A stretch of DNA of 64,000 nucleotides from Photobacterium sanctipauli (lineage in GTDB: Bacteria > Pseudomonadota > Gammaproteobacteria > Enterobacterales > Vibrionaceae), in NCBI RefSeq assembly GCF_003026495.1, contig NZ_PYMA01000003.1:434001-498000 (forward strand). The letters are read 5' to 3'. This document shows, in pieces, positions 26,949 to 36,700 of the stretch. Under the pieces are notes generated by a model that had not been told where the DNA came from, did not search any database, and saw only the letters and a list, made by a program, of their open reading frames with translations. Numbering within the stretch: the stretch's first letter is position 1; each line of letters starts with the position of its first letter. The translations under genes and the position numbers were made by a program.

Positions 26949-27566
26949 ATGAATATTCGCAAAAGTACTTTGATGTTGCTATGTACAACAATGATGTCCT
27001 CAACAGCACTTGCTACGCCTATGTTCACCGGATTTATTAGTGATGGCATGTTGCCTAATAATACCAGTGACCACTTTACTCTAACTAACAACTCAAATGC
27101 TGGTGAAACAATCACTAAAATTACATTCGATATTAGTTCAACGAACCTTTTTTTTGACACCTCCAATGTAGCACCTGGCAACATTGGTAACGATTTTATG
27201 ACTAATGGTGCTTCTGATACCGTTGGCGAAACTTACCCAGCAACCGCAATCTCTAACGGCTCGCAGAGCGTGGATATCACTTTTTCCAACTTTGATGCCA
27301 GCGAAACATTTATCTTCGGGGCTGATTTTGATGACTTCGGTGACATTGATGGCACCCATCCAGATGTATCAGATCTCTTCGGTACGACTATGGCTATCAT
27401 GTTCTCAGATGGCACAACATTACTCGGTGAGTTCATCGATACAAACTCGCAAGGTTTTGGAGCTGAATGGTCACAAGTTCCAGAGCCTAGCGCCTTATCA
27501 TTGCTAGGCTTGGGACTCTTAGCTTTCGGTTACCGTAATAAAGAAAAAATGACACGTGAGATTTAA
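26949..27566 (+). CDS. Secreted PEP-CTERM sorting-domain protein
   Basis: 205 residues from the ATG at 26949, which has GGAGGT ahead; the frame extends 20 codons further without a good site. Signal peptide (cleavage near TALA), an acidic beta-sandwich-like domain (about 25-175), then VPEPSALSLLGLGLLAFGYR and a basic tail, a full PEP-CTERM signal. The mature domain has no Cys and no catalytic motif that I recognise. It is the third clear or near-clear exosortase-type substrate in the window. Confidence 0.85.
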   Translation: MNIRKSTLMLLCTTMMSSTALATPMFTGFISDGMLPNNTSDHFTLTNNSNAGETITKITFDISSTNLFFDTSNVAPGNIGNDFMTNGASDTVGETYPATAISNGSQSVDITFSNFDASETFIFGADFDDFGDIDGTHPDVSDLFGTTMAIMFSDGTTLLGEFIDTNSQGFGAEWSQVPEPSALSLLGLGLLAFGYRNKEKMTREI

Positions 27567-27598
27567 GCACAGTAAGAGTATTCCCTTAGCAGGCTCAT

Positions 27599-28543
27599 CT
27601 AATGTGACCTTTTCAATAAGGAAGTACTCTTCACATTATTAATAATCAGCTCCCTCAGCCAGCGGTGGCTGGGGTCCAGATCAAAGTGACGATGCCACAT
27701 TAGCACATAGCCACCGGGCACCACATCGACCGGGACTTCCAAGGTATGAAGGGCAAAGTTACTCACCATATGCGCAGCATATTTAGCTGGAGCGCACAAA
27801 ATAAGGTCGCTTTTTTCGCACAAGCTCATTGCACTATAGAAGTCCGTCATGGTGACGGCGTTGTCCCGTTTAAGCTGCTGTAGCTGCAATACGTCATCCA
27901 ATAACCATTTATCGATACCACCGAAAGTGACCTGCAAATGTCGGTACTTCAAAAAGGTGTCTAAGTTCCAATCTTCCTGAAGCAACGGGTGCCCTTCGCG
28001 TACCAAGCAAACCGGACGGTCACGGGCCAACTCTACAAACCTTAGCTCAGGTGGAATATTGTCAAAATGTATAGGAGAGCGTTCGTCCCACTCAACCCCA
28101 CAGATCGCCATATCGATCTCGCAGCGCAGCAACATACCCTCGCTGTTATTGCCCCACATTTGCGCATTCACCGATACTTTCGGGGCTTGGGCCAGCAACG
28201 CAGGCATGAAATAGGGATAGGTTAAAGAATAAGCGGTTTCAACCATGTGCAGGCGAAATTCACGTTCGCTCTGACTCGGATCAAAGTGGCTGGGACGGGT
28301 AAACTGATCAAGCTGCTGCAACACTTGGCGTAACTGTGGTGCCAGTTGCTTAGCTCTGGGGGTCGCCCTTAAACCATGGGCAGTACGCTCAAACAATTGA
28401 TCATCAAATGTCTCACGAAGCTTGGCCAATTGCTTACTGACGGCGGATTGGCTCAAGTGCAAGCGCGAGGCAGCAGCCGTTACGCTCTGCTCTTCTAGCA
28501 GCACTTCCAATACTCTTAGCAAGTTATAATCGAACTGAGACAC
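27599..28543 (-). CDS. LysR-family transcriptional regulator
   Basis: 314 residues. The winged helix is at about 5-63 (LLRVLEVLLEEQSVTAAASRLHLSQSAVSKQLAKLRE) and the periplasmic-binding-like effector domain at about 90-300. The DFYSAMSLCEKSDLILCAPAKYA segment is typical of the PBP2_Nod-like group. It lies 98 bp downstream of the acetyltransferase/azoreductase pair on the same strand, with a hairpin between (about 28573-28602), so it may regulate them but probably has its own promoter. Target and effector are unknown. Confidence 0.88.
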   Translation of the reverse strand: MSQFDYNLLRVLEVLLEEQSVTAAASRLHLSQSAVSKQLAKLRETFDDQLFERTAHGLRATPRAKQLAPQLRQVLQQLDQFTRPSHFDPSQSEREFRLHMVETAYSLTYPYFMPALLAQAPKVSVNAQMWGNNSEGMLLRCEIDMAICGVEWDERSPIHFDNIPPELRFVELARDRPVCLVREGHPLLQEDWNLDTFLKYRHLQVTFGGIDKWLLDDVLQLQQLKRDNAVTMTDFYSAMSLCEKSDLILCAPAKYAAHMVSNFALHTLEVPVDVVPGGYVLMWHRHFDLDPSHRWLRELIINNVKSTSLLKRSH

Positions 28544-28572
28544 GGGCTTATCGACCTTCTTTATACTTATAA

Positions 28573-28602
28573 CAAAACGCCCACAATCGTTTGTAGGCGC
28601 TT
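28573..28602 (-). terminator. Possible terminator after the arylamine N-acetyltransferase gene
   Basis: AAAGCGCCTACAAA with TTGTGGGCGTTTT on the minus strand forms an imperfect stem with a GTTTTGTT tail between the acetyltransferase and LysR genes. Confidence 0.5.
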
Positions 28603-28641
28603 TATTAGTTTAAGTTTTTTTGCCGAGGGATTCGATCTTTC

Positions 28642-29388
28642 TTACTCATCCAACCCGAACAACTCACGAAGCAACGAGGGAATTGCTTGCTCGTTGATCG
28701 CTTCTTCCCGCTTATCCGCCCCCACAGTAGTGATCAAGGCATCATCGGTTAAGGTCATTCGGCCATCCGGCTTTCGCATTGAGACGAGCGTCTTTTGGGT
28801 GAACCATGAATCCGGCGATGTTTGCACATAGTGGCTCGCGCCCGCAAAGTCCTCGCGCTGCCATGGCACATCAGCAAAGATATAGCGAGGCACCCACTTT
28901 CCTTCTTCGCCCAACATATACAAGGCTTTGATATCTTCAAAGTCATCCACTTTGTATTGGGTATCTTCACCTTCTGTCACAGCCACAGCATCAACAGGGA
29001 TCGGCTCGCCGTAATCTCGTCCGTTGCCAACATCCGCCAAATACCTCGCGCCATCGATAGTCACAATCAGTGCCATATGATTACGCTTACCGGCAAACGG
29101 TTCACCCGTGTTCATTTCCGCGCCAATAAACTGCACTGTAAAGCCCAAGTCGACCAATAGATCGTGAAACAAGGCGTTAGACTCGAAACAGACACCACCA
29201 CGCTGATTGTTGATGATTTTGTCGAAGACGCCTTCAGGAGATAAATCCAATGGGAGCTTGCGGCGAATGTATAAATTCTCGAACGGGACAGCTAACAAAA
29301 ACTGCTTCTGTAATGTCGCCAGTGCCGCCAAGCTAGGTGTAGCGTCGCCTTCATAGCCGATACGTTCAAAAAAAGCCTGTGTGTTCAT
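28642..29388 (-). CDS. Arylamine N-acetyltransferase
   Basis: 248 residues. NAT enzymes move an acetyl group from acetyl-CoA to aromatic amines and hydrazines. The triad is visible: Cys in QRGGVCFESN (about 69), His in RNHMALIV (about 107), Asp in LADVGNG (about 122). PFENLYIRR near residue 37 is also characteristic, and length is slightly short of the usual 270-280. The ATG at 29388 is preferred; a GTG at 29397 directly follows the upstream stop. It begins 9 bp after the azoreductase gene, so both are expected on one transcript. Confidence 0.92.
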   Translation of the reverse strand: MNTQAFFERIGYEGDATPSLAALATLQKQFLLAVPFENLYIRRKLPLDLSPEGVFDKIINNQRGGVCFESNALFHDLLVDLGFTVQFIGAEMNTGEPFAGKRNHMALIVTIDGARYLADVGNGRDYGEPIPVDAVAVTEGEDTQYKVDDFEDIKALYMLGEEGKWVPRYIFADVPWQREDFAGASHYVQTSPDSWFTQKTLVSMRKPDGRMTLTDDALITTVGADKREEAINEQAIPSLLRELFGLDE

Positions 29389-29397
29389 ACTCACCAC

Positions 29398-29985
29398 CTA
29401 TGCTGCATCTGACAGTGACAGTTGTTCAATCTTACTGTGAATTTTATCCAAGCTACCACCGCTGTCCGGCATGTCCAAGCCAGCCGCATGGATAAAGGTC
29501 ACATCAGTTAAACCCACCATAGAGAGCACCATCGCCAACTGTTGCTCAATGGCATCAACCTGACCACCGCCGCTTGCCAACACAACCACCACTTTTTTGC
29601 CGGTTAAATAGCCCTGCGGGCCTTGTTCGGTATAGTTAAATGTCACGCCTGCACGGGTGATATAGTCTATCCAGGATTTGAGGGTACTTGGGATCATGAA
29701 ATTGTATACCGGCGCCCCTATCACCAAAATATCATTCGCTTTCACTTCTTCAATCAATTGGGTTGAAAGCGCTTCAGCCTCACGCGCCAAATGATTCTGC
29801 TCGCCTGCAAATCCTTGATAGGTATCTGCCCCAAAATGCGGAATAGGAAACTGCGCGACATCCCTCTCGGTTACGGCAACGGCTGGCAACTGTTTTTCTA
29901 TACGGCCAACAATTTTCTCTACCAACTGGCGTGAATGCGATTCTGCCAAGCGAAGGCTGCTGTTTACCACTAAAACTTTTTTCAT
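29398..29985 (-). CDS. azoR: FMN-dependent NADH azoreductase
   Basis: 195 residues with a flavodoxin-like fold: KKVLVVNSSLRLAESHSRQLVE at the N-terminus (FMN phosphate loop), ILVIGAPVYNFMIPSTLKSWIDYITRAGVTFNY (PMYNF-like flavin segment) and LASGGG. E. coli AzoR is 201 residues and reduces azo bonds and quinones. The ATG at 29985 has AGGA 4-5 bases ahead; the frame extends 18 codons more without support. It is directly upstream of the arylamine N-acetyltransferase. AzoR breaks azo compounds into aromatic amines, which are substrates of the next enzyme. Confidence 0.9.
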   Translation of the reverse strand: MKKVLVVNSSLRLAESHSRQLVEKIVGRIEKQLPAVAVTERDVAQFPIPHFGADTYQGFAGEQNHLAREAEALSTQLIEEVKANDILVIGAPVYNFMIPSTLKSWIDYITRAGVTFNYTEQGPQGYLTGKKVVVVLASGGGQVDAIEQQLAMVLSMVGLTDVTFIHAAGLDMPDSGGSLDKIHSKIEQLSLSDAA

Positions 29986-30184
29986 TTTCCTACTCACTTC
30001 AACACTAAACAATAATTGCGGATGAGTATAAAAGTTCAAGTTAACTTTAAGTCAACAGCCAATTTCAACATTTTTCATAGCGGTGATGCTCTCGCAAAAA
30101 TGAGAAATTGTCTCAGTCGACATATCGCCGATCTGCTGCTTTATTTAAATGGGTATTTAATGTTTAAGATATTAAGGAGTCAAG

Positions 30185-30568
30185 ATGAAGTTAATAACGG
30201 CTATCCTTGCCAGTATCTTTTTATTCGGCTGTTCGGCAACCGATACCCAGCTAGCCAAACAGGATCAATGGGAGCAGCTCGGCTTCAATGATGGTGCCAG
30301 AGGTAAACACCAACGCTCCGCTACCGAACTCACTTTTCTTACCGTTGTTGATCAAGACCAGGTAGAGAAATACAACAATGGCTTTGTGAGAGGCAACGCC
30401 CAGTTCTGCAATCTAGATACAGCCTATGAAAATGGCTTGTACGGCAAGAAATACCAAGGCCAATGCTTTGACTACGAGCACGAACCTGAGCTTGTGAGCG
30501 CATGGCACAAAGGTTATGAACGCTATGTGATCATGAGAGAGACGTTTGAGGTAAGCTCGTCGGATTAG
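30185..30568 (+). CDS. DUF2799 lipoprotein
   Basis: 127 residues with lipobox FGCS (Cys near 16), preceded by AAGGAG. The repeated pattern GFNDGARGK, YNNGFVRGNAQFC, AYENGLYGKKYQGQC is characteristic of DUF2799, found in gammaproteobacterial envelope lipoproteins of unknown role. Two Cys in the mature part (after the lipid Cys) probably form a disulfide. It stands alone, upstream of the tRNA-Ser repeat region. Confidence 0.82.
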   Translation: MKLITAILASIFLFGCSATDTQLAKQDQWEQLGFNDGARGKHQRSATELTFLTVVDQDQVEKYNNGFVRGNAQFCNLDTAYENGLYGKKYQGQCFDYEHEPELVSAWHKGYERYVIMRETFEVSSSD

Positions 30569-30623
30569 TATTGCTTGCCAAGCCAATCAAAACATCACCG
30601 AATTGCGAATGCCCAAAACGACA

Positions 30624-30749
30624 AAACCCCAGCATTTCTGCTGGGGTTTCTAATGTGGCGGAGCTGGTTTGGTATAGCGGGATTTTTAAATCCCTATTAT
30701 TACCCCGTAAAACGACGAAAGCCTCGTCATTCGACGAGGCTTTCTAAAT
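30624..30749. repeat. Two decayed tRNA-tail/terminator modules
   Basis: Terminator stem AAACCCCAGCA/TGCTGGGGTTT (30624-30649), then TGTGGCGGAG and about 60 bp with a T-arm-like GGGATTT/AAATCCC, then terminator stem AAAGCCTCGTC/GACGAGGCTTT (30718-30743), then TGTGGCGGAG again. TGGCGGAG is the complement of the tRNA-Ser 3' end CTCCGCCA, so each unit looks like a terminator plus the remnant of a lost tRNA gene. Confidence 0.6.
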
Positions 30750-30870
30750 GTGGCGGAGTGCTTCGAGGGTATTGCGGATTTACTTCGCCCTACGGGCCGT
30801 TGCTTTAAAGCGCCTTCGGCTAGCAACGTTGTCTCGCTTCGCTCGGCTGAACCCTAGATTCCGACGTAAA

Positions 30871-30898
30871 AAAGCCCAGCAATTCTGCTGGGCTTTTT
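30871..30898 (-). terminator. Terminator of tRNA-Ser copy B
   Basis: AAGCCCAGCA/TGCTGGGCTT stem with T runs on both strands, immediately after the tRNA 3' end. Confidence 0.87.
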
Positions 30899-30904
30899 TG
30901 AATG

Positions 30905-30995
30905 TGGCGGAGAGATAGGGATTTGAACCCTAGATACGCTACAAACGTATGCCGGTTTTCAAGACCGGTGCTTTCAACCACTCAGCCATCTCTCC
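30905..30995 (-). tRNA. tRNA-Ser (anticodon UGA), copy B
   Basis: Same 91-base sequence as copy A by eye, with encoded CCA, anticodon loop CTTGAAA and serine-type variable arm. Confidence 0.97.
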
Positions 30996-31283
30996 GTAAG
31001 TGCGGCGAATAATACGGGCTTAGCGGCAGGGTGTAAAGGATAAATTTATCAATAAAAGCTGACCGTTGCTCTTTTCGCCACTGTGCTGCACATAAAACCA
31101 TATGCTTCCTCCCTTATGGGTCGAAAGCGCGATTTTTTCTTACTTTATCAGTGGCAAAAACCTTGCTGACTACCACACAACAGCGGGACAAAGCGATGAT
31201 TACTTCTAGCCATCATGCCTTGCTTGCTGGTAAAATCCGCCCTCAACAGATATCCCAAATATCAGCAAAGAGAGTGATTCCCC

Positions 31284-32006
31284 ATGGGAAGAAAGTTCGA
31301 AGTACGCAAATTATCTATGGCCAAGACGCAAGGCGCCAAGATCAAGGTTTACTCAAAGTACGGTAAAGAGATCTACGTCTGTGCTAAGAATGGTAGCCCT
31401 GATCCTGAAACCAACCTTGCGCTACGTCGTTTAATCGAAAAAGCAAAAAAAGACCAGGTACCATCTCACGTTATCGAGAAAGCGATCGACAAAGCGAAAG
31501 GTGGTGGCGGTGAAGATTTTGCAACTGCGCGCTACGAAGGTTTCGGTCCAGGCAACTGCATGGTTATCGTTGACTGTCTAACAGATAACAACAACCGTAC
31601 CTTCATGGATGTTCGTCAGTGTTTCGTTAAGAACAACGCGAAGATCGGTGGCCCAGGTACTGTAGCGCACATGTTCGAGCACCAAGCTGTATTCCAGTTC
31701 AAGGGCGAAGACGAAGAAGCGGTACTAGAGAACCTAATGATGGAAGATGTTGATGTAAGCGACATCGAATGCGAAGACGGTGTAATCACTGTTTACGCAC
31801 CACACACTGAGTTCTTCAAAGTGAAGAATGCACTTACTGCATCAATGCCGGACGTAACGCTAGACGTTGAAGAAATCTCGTTTGTTCCTCAAACAATGAC
31901 CGAGATCGCTGGCGACGACATCCCTGCATTCGAGAAATTCCTTGATGCACTAAACGACTGCGACGATGTGCAGAACGTTTACCACAACGCAGAAATGGCT
32001 GATTAA
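31284..32006 (+). CDS. YebC/PmpR-family protein, YeeN-like
   Basis: 240 residues. The segments [62 protein letters not shown] and DDVQNVYHN define the YebC/TACO1 family. Members bind DNA or act on ribosomes to relieve stalling. The N-terminus and missing second N-terminal block resemble E. coli YeeN more than YebC, so this is probably the second paralog. Codon use is highly biased, suggesting good expression. Monocistronic with a strong terminator. Confidence 0.9.
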   Translation: MGRKFEVRKLSMAKTQGAKIKVYSKYGKEIYVCAKNGSPDPETNLALRRLIEKAKKDQVPSHVIEKAIDKAKGGGGEDFATARYEGFGPGNCMVIVDCLTDNNNRTFMDVRQCFVKNNAKIGGPGTVAHMFEHQAVFQFKGEDEEAVLENLMMEDVDVSDIECEDGVITVYAPHTEFFKVKNALTASMPDVTLDVEEISFVPQTMTEIAGDDIPAFEKFLDALNDCDDVQNVYHNAEMAD

Positions 32007-32025
32007 TTCACCCTTTCAAGCGATT

Positions 32026-32057
32026 AAAAAAATCCTCCGCATGCGGAGGATTTTTTT
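32026..32057 (+). terminator. Strong bidirectional terminator
   Basis: AAAAAAATCCTCCGC with GCGGAGGATTTTTTT and a 2-base AT loop at 32026-32057. Confidence 0.93.
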
Positions 32058-32073
32058 ATCAGAATAATACTTT

Positions 32074-32844
32074 CTACACCTTCAACTGCCCATAGCGGTC
32101 AAATGCCGAGCGGCTAGCCAAAGTCAACGCGGTAGTGACAGACAATGTGGCAGAGATAAAGATCGCCACCATGATCACCAGTTGGTATTTCACCGCCAAC
32201 AGCGGTTCCGTGCCTCCCAAAATTTGCCCCGTCATCATACCCGGCAAACTAACAATACCCAGTGTCGTCATCGAAGCAAGCTGAGGCCCTAATGCGGCTT
32301 TTACCGCCGTCTGGATAAACGGTTTTTCGGGCCTTGGTGCGCCCATGGCGAGATAAAACTGGTATTCCTCTTGCCGCTCTTTCAAGCTGCTATACCACCG
32401 CTCCAATGCCAATACATTGGCCGCCAGACAATTGCCCAACAACATGCCAGCTACCGGTATCAAGTATTGCGCCTGCCACCAGGGCTCGGCCTGAATCACA
32501 CCGCCCAGCATCAAGGGAAGCACAACTGCCATGGCGACCACCTGCCCGGCTAAAATCGCAGGCAATACTTTCTTGACTTGAACGCCCGCGCGGCGGCAAA
32601 TACTGTAGCCAGCCACGCTCACCATGATGCTTAGCCAAAGCGAGTTTAGCCATGGGTTTTGGAACTCAAATAAGGTCTGGAGGTATAAGCCGACAACGGC
32701 CAATTGGAGGGTCATCCGCAATGCGGCAGACACCAAAGTGCGCCCTAAGCCAAGTTGCCAGCGGTGAAACAAGAACAGCGGGATCAAATACAGTAAATAG
32801 AAACCTGCCATGGCCCAGTTGCTAATCGATAACGCATTATCCAT
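32074..32844 (-). CDS. fetB: FetB-like ABC transporter permease (UPF0014)
   Basis: 256 residues with about seven membrane helices. The family signature is visible in RMTLQLAVVGLYL, PVAGMLLGNCLAA, ERQEEYQFYLAMGAPR and SLPGMMTGQILGGTEPLLAVKYQ. In E. coli, FetAB is linked to iron export and peroxide resistance. The ATG at 32844 has GGGAGGAGAG ahead and lies one base after the fetA stop, so translation is coupled. An earlier in-frame start at 32901 would lie inside fetA. Confidence 0.9.
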   Translation of the reverse strand: MDNALSISNWAMAGFYLLYLIPLFLFHRWQLGLGRTLVSAALRMTLQLAVVGLYLQTLFEFQNPWLNSLWLSIMVSVAGYSICRRAGVQVKKVLPAILAGQVVAMAVVLPLMLGGVIQAEPWWQAQYLIPVAGMLLGNCLAANVLALERWYSSLKERQEEYQFYLAMGAPRPEKPFIQTAVKAALGPQLASMTTLGIVSLPGMMTGQILGGTEPLLAVKYQLVIMVAIFISATLSVTTALTLASRSAFDRYGQLKV

Positions 32845-32845
32845 G

Positions 32846-33481
32846 TCACTCTCCTCCCATATCATGCTGGCAATCGGCCGCTTCAACCCATACGGGATCA
32901 TGAGATACCGACACCATGGTCAGCCCCTGCTCTTTCAGCAGTGCCATCACACGATCTCGGCTGTGCGGATCAAGCGCTGAGGTCGGCTCGTCCAACAACC
33001 ATAGAGGGCGGTTCATCAACAAGGCGCGGCCAATGGCCAAGCGCTGCTTTTCACCGCCAGACAATTGTTTTACCGGGTGAGAAAGCGGATGCTTCAAGTG
33101 AAGTGATGTTAATACCGCCTCGCACTGAGAAGACTCTGGCTGCGGCGAAGACACGGCTTTCATCTGCCACGGAAGTAATAAGGCGTCACCGATCGTCTCG
33201 CCGCCCATCACAGGTTGCTGCGGAAGATAGCAAAATTGCTGGCGCCACCAGCCAAGGTTATGCTCGGAAATGATCTGTTGCTGCCATTGAAACTGACCGG
33301 ATTGCGACGGGCGCAACCCCGCTAAAATCTGCAATAAGCTGGATTTACCACAGCCGGACGGGCCGGAGATAACCAGATGCTGGCCTGCATCCAGTGAAAG
33401 GGCTAAGAAGTTGCTGCTATCTGACTCAAAACCAGAACTTAACGCGTTAATCGTTAATATTGAGTTTTCTTGTTGTGTCAT
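32846..33481 (-). CDS. fetA: FetA-like ABC transporter ATP-binding protein
   Basis: 211 residues with a complete ABC core: Walker A GPSGCGKSS (about 40-48), Q-loop region YLPQQP, signature LSGGEKQR (about 139), Walker B LWLLDEPTSALD (about 159-170) and the H-loop SVSHDP. It partners the UPF0014 permease encoded one base downstream. Iron export is assigned from the E. coli pair. Confidence 0.9.
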   Translation of the reverse strand: MTQQENSILTINALSSGFESDSSNFLALSLDAGQHLVISGPSGCGKSSLLQILAGLRPSQSGQFQWQQQIISEHNLGWWRQQFCYLPQQPVMGGETIGDALLLPWQMKAVSSPQPESSQCEAVLTSLHLKHPLSHPVKQLSGGEKQRLAIGRALLMNRPLWLLDEPTSALDPHSRDRVMALLKEQGLTMVSVSHDPVWVEAADCQHDMGGE

Positions 33482-33568
33482 AAGACTCTCCCATCATGGC
33501 AGAGATTGTATGCGGGTTTATTACATGACTCAAATCGTTAGAAGTCATCCCGGCAATTAACAAAATCA

Positions 33569-33641
33569 ATATACCCAAGCTACTTCAAGATGCAGGTTCA
33601 GCGAGAATTTCTAAGCTTGTAGGCAAGGGTAACTTGGATAT
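33569..33641. repeat. Imperfect inverted-repeat element of a Vibrionaceae intergenic type
   Basis: About 73 bp bounded by ATATACCCAAG and CTTGGATAT, with inner TACTTCAAGATGCAGG. I recall similar palindromic units scattered between genes in many Vibrio and Photobacterium genomes, probably non-autonomous mobile elements. Only one copy is seen here. It lies between the fetA and AsmA genes. Confidence 0.5.
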
Positions 33642-33772
33642 GTAAGTAAAGTGTAAGTTCTTATGCAACCCGTATTTTCGCACCCCTGTTCATGGTATGG
33701 TTACAGCAATAAAACAGCATTCAAAAGTCTTACGATGGCCTGCATTGGTCGTCCCATCATCCGGCAGTTAGT

Positions 33773-36700
33773 ATGAGCCAAGAAAAAAAAACACCAACGG
33801 CAACCGCCACACATTCTCAGCCTCAGCAACCTGTTGGCAAGCACCATCGGTTACGCAAACTTGCCAAGTGGGTGGGTATTGGGCTTGCTACACCAATCGC
33901 CATTACCACCACTGTGCTCAGCTATGGCATTCAGGTTGACCTTAATCCCTATCGTGAAGACATTAGCCAATGGCTAAGCAGCAGTCTCGAGCGTGATGTC
34001 CAGATAGAAGGCGATATCGGGTTGCTCCTCTCTTTTCGCCCCGAGGTTAACTTCAATGGCGTGAACATCGCCAATATTGACGCCTTCCAATGGCAGCCAA
34101 TGCTCAGTTCCGGCAAGCTCAGCGCCAAAATCGGCGTGCTACCCCTCATTAACGGCACCTTGGCCGTTGATTACCTCGAGCTAGAAGACATTCGCCTTAA
34201 CCTTGGCAAAAGCCACAATGGTGAGGTGAACTGGGTTTTCGGCAGCGCCCAACCAAATGCCTCTGAAAAAACCACGCAGCCACAAGAAAGTGGCTCACCG
34301 CTGACACTGGCATTGAGCGAGCACATTACCGCGACCAACATTGCGCTGGTTTATGAAGATCAAAGCGAAGGGCTCTACTTCGATTGGTACCTCAATAACC
34401 TAACGCTAAGCCAACCTGAAGACAATTGGCAGTTTGCCGCACAAGGCTCTGTGATTGGACAAACCTACGATATACGCCTTGCAGGGGACCTCGAGCAGCT
34501 TATCAACCACCAACAAGGCAAGCTCGCCGCCAGCGGCCAATTTGCCGGTGCGGAGCTGAATATCGATGCGGAAATTGTGCCGCCAAGCCAAGGAGAGTCG
34601 GTTGCCGACGTGGCCCTTAACTGGCAGAACACCCAACCCATCGAGGCACTACTCGGGCTGGACGTAAAACATGTCGCGCCACTGAATATCACCACCCAAT
34701 TGCGGGCCTCTGCCAACAGCCTATCGGTAAAAGAATTGGTGATAGACAGTCCTATCACCCAAGGCAACGGCTATCTTGATATTACCCTCGGCGAGCACAA
34801 CACCATTGATGGTGAGCTAACCATTCCGCTCATTGATTTGCGCCCATGGCTTCAACCTGAGCCAATGCCGATGATGCGGGCATTTAGCTCGGCGCCACCG
34901 CAACAATCGCCGTTGCAACGCGCCTTGGATCAATGGTTGATGAAAACCACTACCCGGCTCGATCTCGCCGTGCATGAAATCAAAGGGCTGGGCACCCCGG
35001 TTGAAAACCTCTCGTTGTCAGTGACGGGTAAAGACGGTGTACTGGCCGCGCCGATGACAGCCGACATTGCCGAGGTGCCTTTCCGTGGACAGGCTGAACT
35101 CAATGCCACCTCCGGTTTATCAACATTGGATATCTCGCTCGGCGCCAAGCAATCGCCACTCGGTGAAATGGCACGTTGGTTAACCGGTATGCCTTATGCG
35201 CGAGGCAACCTCGACTATGCCGAATTGTTGGTCAACACCCAGGGTACCAAGCTCTCTGAATGGCTCAACAACAGCCAAGTTGCACTTGCCGTGGATAAGG
35301 CCATCGTGGAATGGGGCAGTGAAGCCAGCTTTAGTATCGACCAAGCGCGGCTCAGTGCCGGTATCAACCAACCGTTCCAATCAGATATCCAAGGCCAGTT
35401 AATGGGCCTACCGGCACATATTCAAGCCAGGGCCGGTACGCTGGGTGATATTTTGAATCAGCGCGACTGGCAGACAACATTGACGCTCGATAGCCCTGCT
35501 CTCAATATCAATGCGAAAGGGCTGCTCAAGCAAACCCGCTGGCAAGAAGGAAGTTGGTTCGACCTTACCATTCACGGCGACGACGCCAGCAAGCTTAGCC
35601 CTTGGCTGGGCACCCAAACCAATATTTCCGGCGCGATCAACATCGACGGCAAGTTGAACTACCAACAAGGCTGGGTAGCACTTGCCATGCCGAATTTGAA
35701 CGTGATGGATAGCCAAGGTGATATCAATGTACGCTGGCGGCCAGATGCCCAGCGCCCGTTCTTACACTTGGATGCCAACTTCGCTAAATTGGACTTTACC
35801 CAATTCGGCCAGTTCATCAATGATGAGGAGCTGCCGCAGGTTGAGCAAACCGTACCTACCCAAGGGGTCAACCTTGATGTCCCGCTGCTAGGCAGCGAGA
35901 TTGTTATTGCCGATGCCGATCTCAATGTGCAAGTTGATACCTTAAAATGGGCCCAGCAGCAGATAGATGACCTGACGTTCAACGGCCAGCTGCGTGACGG
36001 CAGGATGTCACCTGCGCCATTCAAAGCACGCTATATCGGCAGCGAATACTCCGGTGATCTGGCACTTGGCATCAACAATGCAGCCATCGATGCCAAGTTA
36101 AACCTTGCGGTAAGCCAACCCGATGTCGGCGCTATTTTGTCGACATTCGACATCAGCAATGATTTCGATATCCAGCTACAGCGCGCCCGTTTGGCCGTCG
36201 CCCTATCGGGCAGCACCCTACTGGAGCTGATGGAGCATACCTCGGTCAACGCCGAGCTGTTTGGTGGCCAAGCAAGTATTGCCGATAGCTACACCGGCAA
36301 AGCCATGACGGTGAAGCTGGATAACGGCCGATTCCTAACCGGGCCAGATACCGCCACGGTATTGTCGTTCCATGGCATTGCCGCAGGCCAGGCAACCCGG
36401 TTCAAGCTTGATACCCTATCATTAAAACAAGTCAATGACGGACGCGATACCCTACCGGTTAACCTTGCACTCAATATTGGCGACATGCGCTTTGATGCCC
36501 ACTCGCAATTAGCGTTACCGATAGATATGCAGAACCTGGATATGGCTTTCGAAGCCTATACCCCGAATCTTGATCGCTTCGCTGCTTTCTCGGATATCGA
36601 ACTGCCGCCCTATGGCCCGTTAACGCTGAAAGCCCAACTGGCATCCAACCAAGAGGGCTATCACCTGAGCGATCTGCTGATCCAAGTGAACGAGAGCCAA

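Larger units (their letters stand above)
30750..31004. repeat. 255-bp dispersed repeat, copy B
   Basis: Same content and length as 12128-12382, including the multi-hairpin element, terminator and tRNA-Ser. Differences by eye are CTC/GTG near the left end and one C/T in the terminator tail. It directly adjoins two decayed modules of the same design. Confidence 0.85.

Noticed and set aside
30575-30808. 77-codon plus-strand frame through the tRNA repeat region
   Set aside because: It crosses two strong terminators and tRNA-end remnants, so it is a chance frame.
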